Of a stretch of DNA of 60,954 nucleotides, positions 43,635 through 51,596 are shown in pieces. The first letter of the stretch is position 1, and each line of letters opens with the position of its first letter. This DNA comes from Nocardioides sp. GTDB taxonomy: Bacteria > Actinomycetota > Actinomycetes > Propionibacteriales > Nocardioidaceae. The stretch covers positions 1 to 60,954 of the forward strand of contig NZ_JAURVJ010000208.1 of assembly GCF_030655615.1 (NCBI RefSeq). Reading direction: 5' to 3'. A model generated the notes under the pieces. The model made no database searches. It saw only the letters and a program-made list of their open reading frames with translations, and had not been told where the DNA came from. The position numbers and the translations under genes were made by a program.

Positions 43635-44017
43635 CAGCACAGACCCCGCACGTGCTCGACGACCGCGGCGCCGCGCGGCGGGCGCAGCACGGCGACCAGG
43701 TCGACCCGGGTCTCGCCGGGGCGCAGCCCCCGCGCCTGGGCCCACCGCTGGCCGAGGCGGTGCAGCCGGTCGAGCTTGGCGGCGGTGACCGCCTCGTGGG
43801 GGGTGCCCCGGTCGGTGCTGGTGCGGGTCTTGACCTCGCACACCACCAGGACCCGGCCCTCGCGCAGCACGAGGTCGATCTCGCCCTCGTCGCAGCGCCA
43901 GTTGCGGTCGAGCACCACCAGCCCGGCCTCGACCAGGTGGCGCTCGGCCACGTGCTCCCCGTAGGCGCCCAGGGCCTGCTTGCTCTGGGCTGTCGTGCCC
44001 GTCGTACGTGTCGTCAT
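43634..44017 (-). CDS. yraN: YraN/UPF0102 nuclease-fold protein
   Basis: This 127-residue protein has the restriction-endonuclease-like core GEIDLVLREGRVLVVCEVKTR: Asp and the E-V-K triad are intact. N-terminal LGAYGEHVAERHLVEAGL is also typical. The function is unproven; the fold suggests a structure-specific nuclease, and coupling with yifB and dprA suggests DNA processing. AGGAGG precedes the ATG. It is first in the operon. Confidence 0.92.
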   Translation of the reverse strand: MTTRTTGTTAQSKQALGAYGEHVAERHLVEAGLVVLDRNWRCDEGEIDLVLREGRVLVVCEVKTRTSTDRGTPHEAVTAAKLDRLHRLGQRWAQARGLRPGETRVDLVAVLRPPRGAAVVEHVRGLC

Positions 44018-44072
44018 CGGCTGACCTCCTGCGGCCAGCGTCGACGTCAGCGGGGACGGCCGGAGGTCCGGT

Positions 44073-44138
44073 GGAGGGCGCCTGTGGACAACCCTGGTCG
44101 GGAGGGCGCCTGTGGACGACTCCTGGTCATTTCCACAG
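44073..44138 (+). repeat. Tandem GGAGGGCGCCTGTGGAC units with 29-bp element copy B
   Basis: Unit 1 (44073-44100) and unit 2 (44101-44128) match except for one substitution and one inserted base before CCTGGTC. Unit 2 continues to CCACAG at 44138, forming copy B (44110-44138) of the element found inverted at 39128. CTGTGGACAA at 44082-44091 is the exact complement of the high-GC DnaA box TTGTCCACAG. Confidence 0.8.
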
Positions 44139-44146
44139 GGTGAGGG

Positions 44147-45931
44147 TCAGCCGACGAGCGTGGGACTCGCGCAGTTGGGGGTCGGGATGCCGAAGACCGT
44201 GGCGCCGGCGAGCTCGAGGCCGAGGAGGCGCTGGAGCGGGACGAGGAGCTGGGTGTTGACGAGGGGCAGCAGGTTGCCCAGAACCCCGTTGGTGAGGTTG
44301 GTGACCAGCGACGTGGTGAGGTTGGCGATCTGCTGGACGTTGAGGTCGATCCTGAGGCCGAGCAGCCCTCGGGCCTCCAGTCGCGGACCGTCGGTCCACA
44401 CGGCGCTCACGGAGGTCTTGTCGAGGCCCAGCTCGCCGGAGCCGGACGACTTGCCGGTGTCCCAGTTGGGCGGTGAGTTGGGGACGCGGATCTGGACCGG
44501 TCGCGTGGCGCCGGCCTGGGTGGTGGTGGTGGTCAGCTTGAGGGTGCCGTGGACCTCGACCGACAGGATCGAGCCCAGCAGCCCACCGAGGAGCCCGCCG
44601 AGGAGTCCGCTCGAGGACAGGATGGTGCCGTTGACCGAGACCGTCTGCTCGACCCGCGCGGCGGTCGCGAGCTGGGAGTTGACCGAGACGTCGACGCCCT
44701 GGGGACTGGCGCTCGTGCCGGCGCCGCAGACGATCTGCGTCATGGTGCCTGTGGCGCTGGCCAGGCTGAGCGAGATGTCGGTGCCGCCCGCGGTGACCGT
44801 GAGGCCGGTCAGGTTGGGTGCGCTGACCGAGGCCAGGGTGCCCTTGATGCTCACCTCGCCCTGCGCGGTCGAGGCCTTGGCCCCGACCACGCCGCACGCC
44901 AGCTGGGCCTTCTCCACGATCTTGACCGAGGTCGTCAGGTTGGTGCCGAGGAGCCCGATGTTGGTGCCGAGGCTGGGAAGTGACAGCGCGTTGGTGCCGT
45001 TCGCCAGGAACGCCGCGCCCGTGACCAGGTCGAGGGCGTTGATGATCGCGGACGCGCCGGCCCCGTTGCCCGTCGCCACGGAGATGAGCCCGGCGACCGG
45101 GATGGGCCCGAGGGAGCCGACCTGGGCGGCGATGGCGTTGAGCACGTTGGCGTTGACGGTGTCGCCGTGGGCGGCCATCACCTGGGCGGCGGCGACGAAG
45201 AGCTGACGGACCGTGACGTTGGCCGTCGCCAGCTCGTCGACGCCTCCGAGCCCGAGCCGGACGGCGAGGTCGAGCAGGTTGATGTCGCCGGTGACGAGGC
45301 CCTGGAAGCCCAGGGCGTTGACGTTGATCCCCCCGAGCGCGCCGCCGAGGATGGTCGACAGCAGCGGCGAGTCGGCGGTGTTGAGCCCGGCGGCGTAGGA
45401 GCCCAGCCGGAAGCAGGCTGTCGAGCGCGCGGTGCCGACGGCCGAGCGCGTGGCGGCGCCGCTCTGGGCCAGGCCGAACGCGAAGTCGACCTCGGTCCGG
45501 GCGGTGACCCGGACCGCCGAGGGCACGGTGGACCCGCTGACCGCCGTGAACGCGCCCGTGGTGGCGTTGACCGTCCCGACGACCGCGTCGACCTGGGGGG
45601 CACCGCCGATCGTCGAGAAGTTGCGCGCCACGCTGCGGGTCAGGCCCTGCTGCCAGGCGGCCGACGAGGTCAGGGCACTGGCGCCCTTGGCCCCGTCGAG
45701 CTGGCGGGACATGTCGAGGGCGACGACGTCGGCCAGGGCCTGCATGTCGCGGCGGGCGACCCGCTGCGTGCCGAGGTCGACGGTGAACGCGGTGATGGCG
45801 ATCAGCACCACGGACATCAGGACGCCGACCAGCACGGCCGTCGCTCCCCGCTCGTCACGCCGGCGCCGGCGTACCTGGAGGCCCCGGCCGAGACGCCGGC
45901 CAAGGCGCTGGCACGGCTCCGGGACGCGCAT
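44147..45931 (-). CDS. TadG-like secreted/pilus-associated protein
   Basis: This 594-residue protein has an Arg-rich start and one transmembrane segment near residues 37-60, preceded by the TadE/G-type motif DERGATAVLVG, then ITAFTVDLGTQRVARRDMQALADVVAL as in TadG/Flp-associated proteins. The rest is an extracellular, Gly/Thr/Asn-rich region with no recognised domain and conspicuous GLLGGLLGGLLGS repeats. TadG-like proteins act with Tad type IV pili. Start and stop overlap with TadE (TGATG) makes them a pair. No other tad gene lies in the window. Confidence 0.78.
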   Translation of the reverse strand: MRVPEPCQRLGRRLGRGLQVRRRRRDERGATAVLVGVLMSVVLIAITAFTVDLGTQRVARRDMQALADVVALDMSRQLDGAKGASALTSSAAWQQGLTRSVARNFSTIGGAPQVDAVVGTVNATTGAFTAVSGSTVPSAVRVTARTEVDFAFGLAQSGAATRSAVGTARSTACFRLGSYAAGLNTADSPLLSTILGGALGGINVNALGFQGLVTGDINLLDLAVRLGLGGVDELATANVTVRQLFVAAAQVMAAHGDTVNANVLNAIAAQVGSLGPIPVAGLISVATGNGAGASAIINALDLVTGAAFLANGTNALSLPSLGTNIGLLGTNLTTSVKIVEKAQLACGVVGAKASTAQGEVSIKGTLASVSAPNLTGLTVTAGGTDISLSLASATGTMTQIVCGAGTSASPQGVDVSVNSQLATAARVEQTVSVNGTILSSSGLLGGLLGGLLGSILSVEVHGTLKLTTTTTQAGATRPVQIRVPNSPPNWDTGKSSGSGELGLDKTSVSAVWTDGPRLEARGLLGLRIDLNVQQIANLTTSLVTNLTNGVLGNLLPLVNTQLLVPLQRLLGLELAGATVFGIPTPNCASPTLVG

Positions 45932-46407
45932 CAGCTCACCTCCGCGACGGCGGTGTACCTGAGGTGGTCGGGCATGGCGAGTCCGAGGCCGGGCAGCGGG
46001 ATGAGCGGGTGGGCGTCCTGGTTGTAGTCGAGCGCGACGGTGACGCACCGGCTGGTCGCGGCGCCGGTGCAGGCCGCGACGGTGACGACGCAGGTCCCGA
46101 CGCTCGAGCCGCCGCGCGTCAGTGCGCCCGACGTACCGCAGCTCATGCCGTAGGTCGACAGGCTGTTGGTGACCGCGGTCCGGGCGGCGCTGGTCTGCTG
46201 CGCGGGCGTGAAGCCGGCGGGGGCGACGGCCGCGGCGCGGGCACCCTCGGCGGCTCCCTGGCTCAGCGACTGGCGGAAGGCCAGCATGTAGCCGTAGGTG
46301 ATGACGCCGAACACGAGGTAGAGGAGGGGGAGGGAGACGAGGGCGAACTCGATCGCTGCCGCCCCGCGCTCGGAGAGGCGCTCACGGCGCCGCCTGCGAC
46401 CCATCAT
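45931..46407 (-). CDS. TadE-like minor pseudopilin
   Basis: This 158-residue protein has the TadE motif SERGAAAIEFALVSLPLLYLVFGVITYG in residues 12-39, including the Glu (E20) conserved in pilin-like N-termini, followed by a soluble Ala/Thr-rich domain with four Cys that may form disulfides. TadE-type pseudopilins are processed by TadV and needed for Tad pilus assembly. The pair TadE-TadG is here without ATPase (TadA), inner-membrane (TadB/C) or major-pilin genes, which must lie elsewhere if the system is complete. Confidence 0.8.
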   Translation of the reverse strand: MMGRRRRRERLSERGAAAIEFALVSLPLLYLVFGVITYGYMLAFRQSLSQGAAEGARAAAVAPAGFTPAQQTSAARTAVTNSLSTYGMSCGTSGALTRGGSSVGTCVVTVAACTGAATSRCVTVALDYNQDAHPLIPLPGLGLAMPDHLRYTAVAEVS

Positions 46408-46559
46408 CCCTCTTTGCCCGTCTCGAGTTGGGGCGTCCCCGGCGCCGCGAGGTCCAAGCGTAGGACGGCGGAGCGTCTCGAGGCAGGGGACTAGAGGAGA
46501 TCTGACCGATCGGACTAGTCACTGCCGCCCGGCCGGGAACGACCCGCGACGACCGGGGA

Positions 46560-46868
46560 TCAGGGCTTGGGCGGGTCGACGTCGGGCTGCACGAGCTCCT
46601 CGACGTTGACGTCCTTGAAGGTCAGCACCTTGACGTTCTTGGCGAACCGCGCCGGCCGGTACATGTCCCACACCCACGCGTCGGACATCGAGACCTCGAA
46701 GAACACGTCGTCGGCCTCGGTCCGCGCCTTCACGTCGACCTGGTTGCAGAGGTAGAAGCGTCGGTCGGTCTCGACGACGTACTTGAAGATCCCGACGACG
46801 TCGCGGTACTCGCGGTAGAGGGTGAGCTCCTGCTCGGTCTCGTACTTCTCGAGCTCCTCTGCACTCAT
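46560..46868 (-). CDS. DUF2469 protein
   Basis: This 102-residue acidic protein is a close match to the actinobacterial DUF2469 family (MSAEELEKYETEQELTLYRE start, FYLCNQVDVK, DVFFEVSMSDAWVWDMYRPARF). Its function is unknown; it is near-universally encoded between rnhB and neighbouring genes in actinobacteria. TAGGCT lies six nt before the ATG, indicating a leaderless mRNA. Confidence 0.92.
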   Translation of the reverse strand: MSAEELEKYETEQELTLYREYRDVVGIFKYVVETDRRFYLCNQVDVKARTEADDVFFEVSMSDAWVWDMYRPARFAKNVKVLTFKDVNVEELVQPDVDPPKP

Positions 46869-46874
46869 GATGCG

Positions 46875-46880
46875 AGCCTA
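46875..46880 (-). promoter_or_regulatory. -10 hexamer TAGGCT for the DUF2469 gene
   Basis: A 6-nt spacer leads to the ATG at 46868. The divergent DUF2071 gene begins only 17 bp to the right, so the two promoters must overlap. Confidence 0.55.
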
Positions 46881-46885
46881 GTCGC

Positions 46886-47644
46886 ATGGACCCCGCCGAC
46901 ACGCTCGACCCGCAAGGCCCGCCGCTCTCCGGCCGCGGGACGGTGCACCAGTGGTGGCGCGACCTCACGTTCGTGCACTGGCGCGTCGATCCCGAGCGCG
47001 TCGCCCCGCTGCTCCCCCGCGGCGTCCGTCCCGACGTCCACGACGGCGCGAGCTGGGTCGGGCTCATCCCGTTCACCCTCTCCGAGGGCGGGTTCGGGGC
47101 CGCCGGCCGCCCCGTCCCCCGCTTCGGCACGTTCCTCGAGACCAACGTCCGTCTCTACTCGCTGGACGACGAGGGACGCCACGGCGTCGTCTTCCGGTCC
47201 CTGGAGGCCGCACAGGTCCCCATCGTCATCGGCGCCAACGCCTCGCTGCGGATCCCCTACAAGCTGGCCCGCATGAGCCGCGAGCCTGCGGAGCTCCCCC
47301 ACGACCCGACCGGCACCGTCGTGACGTACCGGACGCGACGGCGCACCGGCAGCCACCCGACCAGCGCCATGACCGTCGAGGTCGGCGCGGCGGTCGCGGA
47401 GCCCAGCCCCCTCGAGCACTTCCTCACCGCCCGGTTCGGCGCCCACACCAGGGCGTGGGGCCGCACGCTGTGGGTGCCCAACACCCACGGGCCGTGGCCG
47501 CTGCACGCGGCGCGCCTGGTGTCGCTGGACGACGAGCTCGTCGCCGCGGCCGGGCTGCCGGGGATCGTGGGGTCAGGCCCCGAGTCGGTGCTGTTCTCCA
47601 GCGGGGTCCACACCGTCTTCGGCACCCCGGTCGTCGTCCGCTGA
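46886..47644 (+). CDS. DUF2071 (YqjF-like) protein
   Basis: This 252-residue protein has the DUF2071 pattern from the start: WWRDLTFVHWRVDPERVAPLLPRGVRPDVHDG, then SWVGLIPFTLSEGGFG and PHAARLVSLDDELVAAAGLP at the end, resembling acetoacetate-decarboxylase-fold proteins. The family has no fixed function. It lies inside an otherwise leftward core block and its last 72 bp overlap the rnhB 3' end on the other strand. Its ATG is 17 bp from the DUF2469 start. Confidence 0.85.
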   Translation: MDPADTLDPQGPPLSGRGTVHQWWRDLTFVHWRVDPERVAPLLPRGVRPDVHDGASWVGLIPFTLSEGGFGAAGRPVPRFGTFLETNVRLYSLDDEGRHGVVFRSLEAAQVPIVIGANASLRIPYKLARMSREPAELPHDPTGTVVTYRTRRRTGSHPTSAMTVEVGAAVAEPSPLEHFLTARFGAHTRAWGRTLWVPNTHGPWPLHAARLVSLDDELVAAAGLPGIVGSGPESVLFSSGVHTVFGTPVVVR

Positions 47645-48316
47645 TCGCGGGGGCAGCGGGGGCTCCAGGCCGGCGGCGCGGCGTACGTTGACGAAGCGCA
47701 TGCGGTGGACCGACGACGGGCCGTGGGCCTCAAGGGCCGCGGTGTGGACGTCGGTGATGTAGCCCTTGTGCGTCTTGAAGTCGTACGCCGGGTGGTCGGC
47801 GTCGAGCTCGACCATGATCCGGTCGCGGGTGACCTTGGCCAGCACCGACGCGGCGGCGACGCAGGCCGCGACCCGGTCGCCCTTCCACACCGCCAGGCCG
47901 GGGGTGCCGAGGCCGTCGACGGGGAACCCGTCGGAGAGCACGTAGTCGGGCCGCACGTCGAGCTGAGCGACGGCGCGGCGCAGGGCCTCGATGTTGGCGA
48001 CGTGCATGCCGAGCCGGTCGCACTCGCCGTGGGGCACCACGACGACCGCCCAGGCGAGGGCCCGGCGCACGACCTGGGCGTAGCAGCGCTCGCGGGCCTT
48101 CTCGGTGAGCAGCTTGGAGTCGGCCAGCCCGGGGATGATGCCGGCCTTGCCGGGCGGCAGGATCGCGGCCCCGGCGACCAGCGGTCCGGCGCACGCCCCG
48201 CGTCCGGCCTCGTCGACGCCGGCGACCAGCTCGACGCCGTGGCGGTGGAGTGCGCGCTCGTAGCCGTAGAGGCCGGCGTCGCGGCGTACGGTCAGTCCGC
48301 GCGGGAGCGTGCTCAC
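47573..48316 (-). CDS. rnhB: Ribonuclease HII
   Basis: This 247-residue enzyme nicks RNA in RNA-DNA hybrids and at single ribonucleotides. Acidic catalytic residues are visible in VAGVDEAGRGACAGPLVAGA (D, E) and VLSDGFPVD; GDRVAACVAAASVLAKVTRDRIM and KTHKGY complete the RNase HII signature. The C-terminal about 30 residues are extra and overlap the convergent DUF2071 gene. It starts with GTG directly after lepB, with the lepB stop inside its -10-like region. Confidence 0.95.
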   Translation of the reverse strand: MSTLPRGLTVRRDAGLYGYERALHRHGVELVAGVDEAGRGACAGPLVAGAAILPPGKAGIIPGLADSKLLTEKARERCYAQVVRRALAWAVVVVPHGECDRLGMHVANIEALRRAVAQLDVRPDYVLSDGFPVDGLGTPGLAVWKGDRVAACVAAASVLAKVTRDRIMVELDADHPAYDFKTHKGYITDVHTAALEAHGPSSVHRMRFVNVRRAAGLEPPLPPRSADDDRGAEDGVDPAGEQHRLGA

Positions 48317-48323
48317 CGGCGTC

Positions 48324-48329
48324 GACCTA
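48324..48329 (-). promoter_or_regulatory. -10-like hexamer TAGGTC for rnhB
   Basis: A 7-nt spacer leads to the GTG at 48316. The TAG is the stop codon of lepB. The final base is C rather than T, so it is weaker than the others. Confidence 0.35.
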
Positions 48330-49160
48330 GTCCTGGGGGTCGGGGACGTCGCTCAGGGCGTCGGGCCGACCGACGAGGTCGAGGTGGCCCAGCGGCCACG
48401 CGACGGCGAAGACCTTGCCGACGACGAGGTCGACGTCGACGAAGGGGTCGCGCGTGCAGTCGACCTCCTCGGGCAGGCAGAGGTGGACCGTGGAGTCGGC
48501 CGAGTCGGCGCGGTTGTCGCCCATGACGAAGACCTTGCCGGCGGGCACGGGCCCGGCCGTCCAGTCGCACGGCACCATCGGACCGTTGCAGGCGACGCCC
48601 TCGCCGCGGGGGGCGATGTAGTCGTCCTCGTCGAGCGGCTCGCCGTTGACGAGGATGCGGCCCTGGTCGTCGCAGCAGGTGATGACGTCGCCCTCGACGC
48701 CGATGACGCGCTTCACCAGGTGGCCGCCCTCGGGGTAGAGCCCCACGGTCGACAGCAGGTCCTGGACCGGTCCGGCGTCGTCGTCGGCGGTGTTGCCGAG
48801 CCAGCCGCCCGGGTCGGCGAAGACGATGACGTCGCCGCGCTCGGGCGCGCCGCCGAACCAGTAGGACACCTTCTGGACCAGGATCCGGTCGTTCTCGACC
48901 AGCCCCGGCTCCATGGAGGCGGACGGGATGTAGAACGCCTGGACGAACAGCGCCTTGACGACGATCGCCAGCACGATCGCGGCCGCCACGAGGAGCAGCG
49001 ACTCCTGCCAGACCGGGAGCCGCCGGCGGGTGCGGGCACCATCGGACCCGTCGGTGTCCGACGAGTCGGCGTCGGCCGACCCGTCGGACCCGTCGGACGC
49101 GGCGGTCGACACGGGACCCTCGCCGTCGTCGGGCGTCGGGCGGTCGTCGTCGTTGGTCAC
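48327..49160 (-). CDS. lepB: Signal peptidase I
   Basis: This 277-residue membrane protease removes Sec and Tat signal peptides. After an acidic Ser/Asp-rich cytoplasmic N-terminus (about 45 residues) comes one transmembrane helix (ESLLLVAAAIVLAIVVKALF), then the catalytic Ser in IPSASMEPGL and Lys in HLVKRVIGVEGD. GDNRADSADS is the box E region. Two Cys pairs lie in an insertion after the Lys. GTG start with TAGGCT six nt upstream. It follows rplS by 35 bp. Confidence 0.95.
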   Translation of the reverse strand: MTNDDDRPTPDDGEGPVSTAASDGSDGSADADSSDTDGSDGARTRRRLPVWQESLLLVAAAIVLAIVVKALFVQAFYIPSASMEPGLVENDRILVQKVSYWFGGAPERGDVIVFADPGGWLGNTADDDAGPVQDLLSTVGLYPEGGHLVKRVIGVEGDVITCCDDQGRILVNGEPLDEDDYIAPRGEGVACNGPMVPCDWTAGPVPAGKVFVMGDNRADSADSTVHLCLPEEVDCTRDPFVDVDLVVGKVFAVAWPLGHLDLVGRPDALSDVPDPQD

Positions 49161-49166
49161 GCGCAG

Positions 49167-49172
49167 AGCCTA
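49167..49172 (-). promoter_or_regulatory. -10 hexamer TAGGCT for lepB
   Basis: A 6-nt spacer leads to the GTG at 49160, in the gap after rplS. Confidence 0.55.
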
Positions 49173-49195
49173 GGAGTGGAGCGGGGAAACCCGGC

Positions 49196-49549
49196 TCACG
49201 CCTCGCGGCGCTCCTTGATCTTGGCGGCCTTGCCGCGCAGGTTGCGCAGGTAGTAGAGCTTGGCGCGACGCACGTCGCCGCGGGTCACGACCTCGATCTC
49301 CTCGAAGATCGGGCTGTTGAGCGGGAAGGTGCGCTCGACGCCGACACCGAACGAGACCTTGCGGACCGTGAAGGTGCGGCCGATGCCGCTGCCGTGGATG
49401 CGGATGACGACGCCCTGGAAGACCTGGACGCGGGAGCGGCTGCCCTCGACGACCTTGACGTGGACCTTGAGGGTGTCACCGGCGCGGAAGGCCGGGACGT
49501 CGTCGCGCTTCTGGGCGTTGCCGAGCTCGGCAATGACGTTGCTGGTCAT
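49196..49549 (-). CDS. rplS: 50S ribosomal protein L19
   Basis: This 117-residue protein is full-length L19, at the 30S-50S interface. Motifs: [29 protein letters not shown] and [15 protein letters not shown] and [31 protein letters not shown] before the ATG (minus strand) provides the SD. A 205-bp gap separates it from trmD and contains a long-range inverted repeat. Confidence 0.97.
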   Translation of the reverse strand: MTSNVIAELGNAQKRDDVPAFRAGDTLKVHVKVVEGSRSRVQVFQGVVIRIHGSGIGRTFTVRKVSFGVGVERTFPLNSPIFEEIEVVTRGDVRRAKLYYLRNLRGKAAKIKERREA

Positions 49550-49652
49550 GTGATCTCCTCGCGAGTGCCACAGGTCAGCCGCGGAACGGATGGGTGTTCA
49601 GGTGTGTGCTGCTGGTGGCCCGACCGTGGTGACCGGCGGCGTGAGGCGTCCC

Positions 49653-49749
49653 CTGTGGCAGACGCCCACGCAGTCCCCCCGGGTGCCAATCATCTGGCTG
49701 GTCGGGGCGGACCTTCGGCCGGTCGGACCGAGGGACGAGTCTGCCACAG
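49653..49749 (-). promoter_or_regulatory. Possible structured leader upstream of rplS
   Basis: CTGTGGCAGAC (49653-49663) and GTCTGCCACAG (49739-49749) are perfect 11-bp complements enclosing 75 nt, extendable by two GC pairs past a bulged A. The enclosed segment has smaller self-complementary parts such as GGTC-GGGGCG-GACC. It lies about 100 nt before the rplS start. An autogenous ribosomal-protein leader or a trmD terminator are both possible. Confidence 0.4.
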
Positions 49750-49754
49750 AGGTT

Positions 49755-50948
49755 TCAGCGCTCGGTAATCCGCCGGGGCTTGGTGAGGACCACCGCCAGG
49801 GGCGGCGGGGTGATGTCGGGGCGGAGCCGGAACCCGGCCTTCTTGTACATCCGGATGTTGTCGACGCTGTGCTCGCCGGTGAAGAGGACGTACGACGTCG
49901 CCGCCGGCGGCGCGACCCGCTGGACGTGCTCGAGCAGGACCCGGCCCAGGCCGCGGCCCTGGAGGTCGGGGGCGACCATGATCCGGCCGATGTCCCAGGC
50001 CCAGCCGTGGTCGTCGTCGCCCTCGAGGCGGCCCCGTACGGCCCCGACGAGGCGCCCTCCGTCCGATGGCACGCGCACCACGTAGGTCGCCCACTGCGGC
50101 AGCCAGGCGAGCACGTCGTCGAGGGTCTCCTTAAGGGCGGGGATGCCCCGGACGTCGTCGTTGGCGATCGCCTCCTGCACCCAGCAGGCGCGCTGCAGGG
50201 TGAGCAGCTCGCCGGCATCGGCACGGACGGCGGGCACGATCGTCCACTCGGTGGCGAGGCTGCTGGCGGCGACGAGGTCCGGCCGCCGTTCCGCCGTACG
50301 ACGCTCGGCCCGGTCGTGCCGCCAGGCGGCGATCCGGCCGTGGTCGCCGGAGAGCAGCACCGGGGGGACGTCGAGGCCTCGCCAGGAGGCGGGCTTGGTG
50401 TAGACGGGATATTCGAGCAGGCCGTCCTCGTGGGACTCCTCGACCAGCGACGCGGCGTTGCCCATGAAGCCGGGCAGCAGCCGGACGACCGCCTCGGTGA
50501 CGGCCAGGGCCGCGACCTCTCCCCCGTTGAGGACGTAGTCGCCGAGGCTGACCTCGACGACCTCCACCCCGGGCCGCGTCGCGGCGTGGTCGAGGACCCG
50601 CTGGTCGATGCCCTCGTAGCGACCGCAGGCGAACACCAGGTGCTCGCGCGTCGCGAGCTCGCGGGCGAGGGCCTGCGTGAACGGCATGCCCGAGGGGGTC
50701 GGCACGACCAGGGTGCCGCCGTCAGCCAGCACCGCGTCGAGCGCGTCGCCCCAGGGCTCAGGCTTCATCACCATGCCGGCGCCACCGCCGTAGGGCGTGT
50801 CGTCGACGGTGCGGTGGCGGTCGCTGGTCCAGCTGCGCAGGTCGTGGACGGCGACGGTCAGCAGCCCGGACTCGACCGCCTTGCCGGGCAGCGAGAGCGA
50901 GAGCGGGGCGAACCAGTCGGGAAAGATCGTGAGGTAGTCGAGGCGCAC
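49755..50948 (-). CDS. trmD: tRNA (guanosine-37-N1)-methyltransferase fused to a GNAT domain
   Basis: The first about 225 of 397 residues are Trm[17 protein letters not shown], the knot loops GRYEGIDQR (109-117) and [11 protein letters not shown] (134-144), and the catalytic Asp region [16 protein letters not shown] (171-186). TrmD methylates N1 of G37 in tRNAs reading CNN/GNN-type codons and prevents +1 frameshifts. Residues about 235-397 are a GNAT acetyltransferase domain with the acetyl-CoA loop [17 protein letters not shown] and the terminal [13 protein letters not shown]. The frame is continuous without a stop or start between them. The GTG is 8 bp after rimM. Confidence 0.9.
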   Translation of the reverse strand: MRLDYLTIFPDWFAPLSLSLPGKAVESGLLTVAVHDLRSWTSDRHRTVDDTPYGGGAGMVMKPEPWGDALDAVLADGGTLVVPTPSGMPFTQALARELATREHLVFACGRYEGIDQRVLDHAATRPGVEVVEVSLGDYVLNGGEVAALAVTEAVVRLLPGFMGNAASLVEESHEDGLLEYPVYTKPASWRGLDVPPVLLSGDHGRIAAWRHDRAERRTAERRPDLVAASSLATEWTIVPAVRADAGELLTLQRACWVQEAIANDDVRGIPALKETLDDVLAWLPQWATYVVRVPSDGGRLVGAVRGRLEGDDDHGWAWDIGRIMVAPDLQGRGLGRVLLEHVQRVAPPAATSYVLFTGEHSVDNIRMYKKAGFRLRPDITPPPLAVVLTKPRRITER

Positions 50949-50956
50949 GTCGCGCC

Positions 50957-51496
50957 TCAGTCGGGCAGTGCGGTGACGAGGCCCGGGCGGTCGGCGACGA
51001 CGACACGCCCACCGGGGAGGTCGACCTCGGGCACCAGGGCGGAGACGAACGGCACGAGGGTGTCGCGGCCGTCGACGGAGCGGACGGCCAGCAGGTCCTG
51101 GGCGCCGTGGACCAGGCCGGTGACCTCGCCGATCAGGGTGCCGTCGACGTCGTGGACGGCGAGCCCGACGAGCTGGTGGTCGTAGTACTCGTCGGGGTCG
51201 TCGGGCACCTCGTCGGCGGACACCATGGCGTGCAGGACGACACCGCGCGCCGTCTCGGCCTCGTTGCGGTCGGCGATCTCGGCGAACGCGACCAGCAGCG
51301 TCGTCTGGTGCCACCGGCTGCGCTCGACGGTGAGGGTGCGGTGGGAGAACGCCGAGCCGCGGGGCGCCTCGACCCGCAGCGCCGCGCCGTCGGCGAAGCG
51401 CCGGTCGGGCTCGTCGCTGCGGACGTCGACGGTCACCTCGCCGCGGATGCCGTGCGGCTTGCCGACCCGGCCGACCACGACCTCGATCTCTTCCAC
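50957..51496 (-). CDS. rimM: Ribosome maturation factor RimM
   Basis: This 179-residue protein helps assemble the 30S head with S19. It has the N-terminal barrel [25 protein letters not shown] and the PRC barrel [30 protein letters not shown] to [15 protein letters not shown] lies 4 nt before the GTG at 51496; a GTG at 51511 adds five residues but lacks an SD. A strong terminator lies between it and khpA, so readthrough or an unseen promoter is needed. Confidence 0.93.
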   Translation of the reverse strand: MEEIEVVVGRVGKPHGIRGEVTVDVRSDEPDRRFADGAALRVEAPRGSAFSHRTLTVERSRWHQTTLLVAFAEIADRNEAETARGVVLHAMVSADEVPDDPDEYYDHQLVGLAVHDVDGTLIGEVTGLVHGAQDLLAVRSVDGRDTLVPFVSALVPEVDLPGGRVVVADRPGLVTALPD

Positions 51497-51552
51497 GTCA
51501 CTCCTCGTCACTCACGGTCGTTCACAGCCCACACACGGTCGGTCCAAAACGG

Positions 51553-51586
51553 CGCTGACCCGTCGTACGTGTACGACGGGTCAGCG
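51553..51586 (-). terminator. Intrinsic terminator after khpA
   Basis: Arms of 16 bp (51553-51568 and 51571-51586) are perfectly complementary with GT between them, and AAAA at 51546-51549 gives a U-run on the minus transcript. It ends or attenuates the rpsP-khpA mRNA before rimM. Confidence 0.85.
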
Positions 51587-51596
51587 TAGAACGGGT

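Noticed and set aside
44073-44138. Replication origin suggested by the DnaA-like box
   Set aside because: There is only one exact box, no AT-rich unwinding element, and dnaA, dnaN, gyrB and recF are absent from the window.
50220-50280. A sequencing frameshift that wrongly joins trmD and a separate GNAT gene
   Set aside because: The same frame holds both domains with no stop, no start codon with SD at the junction, and a plausible linker. A real fusion is the simplest reading.
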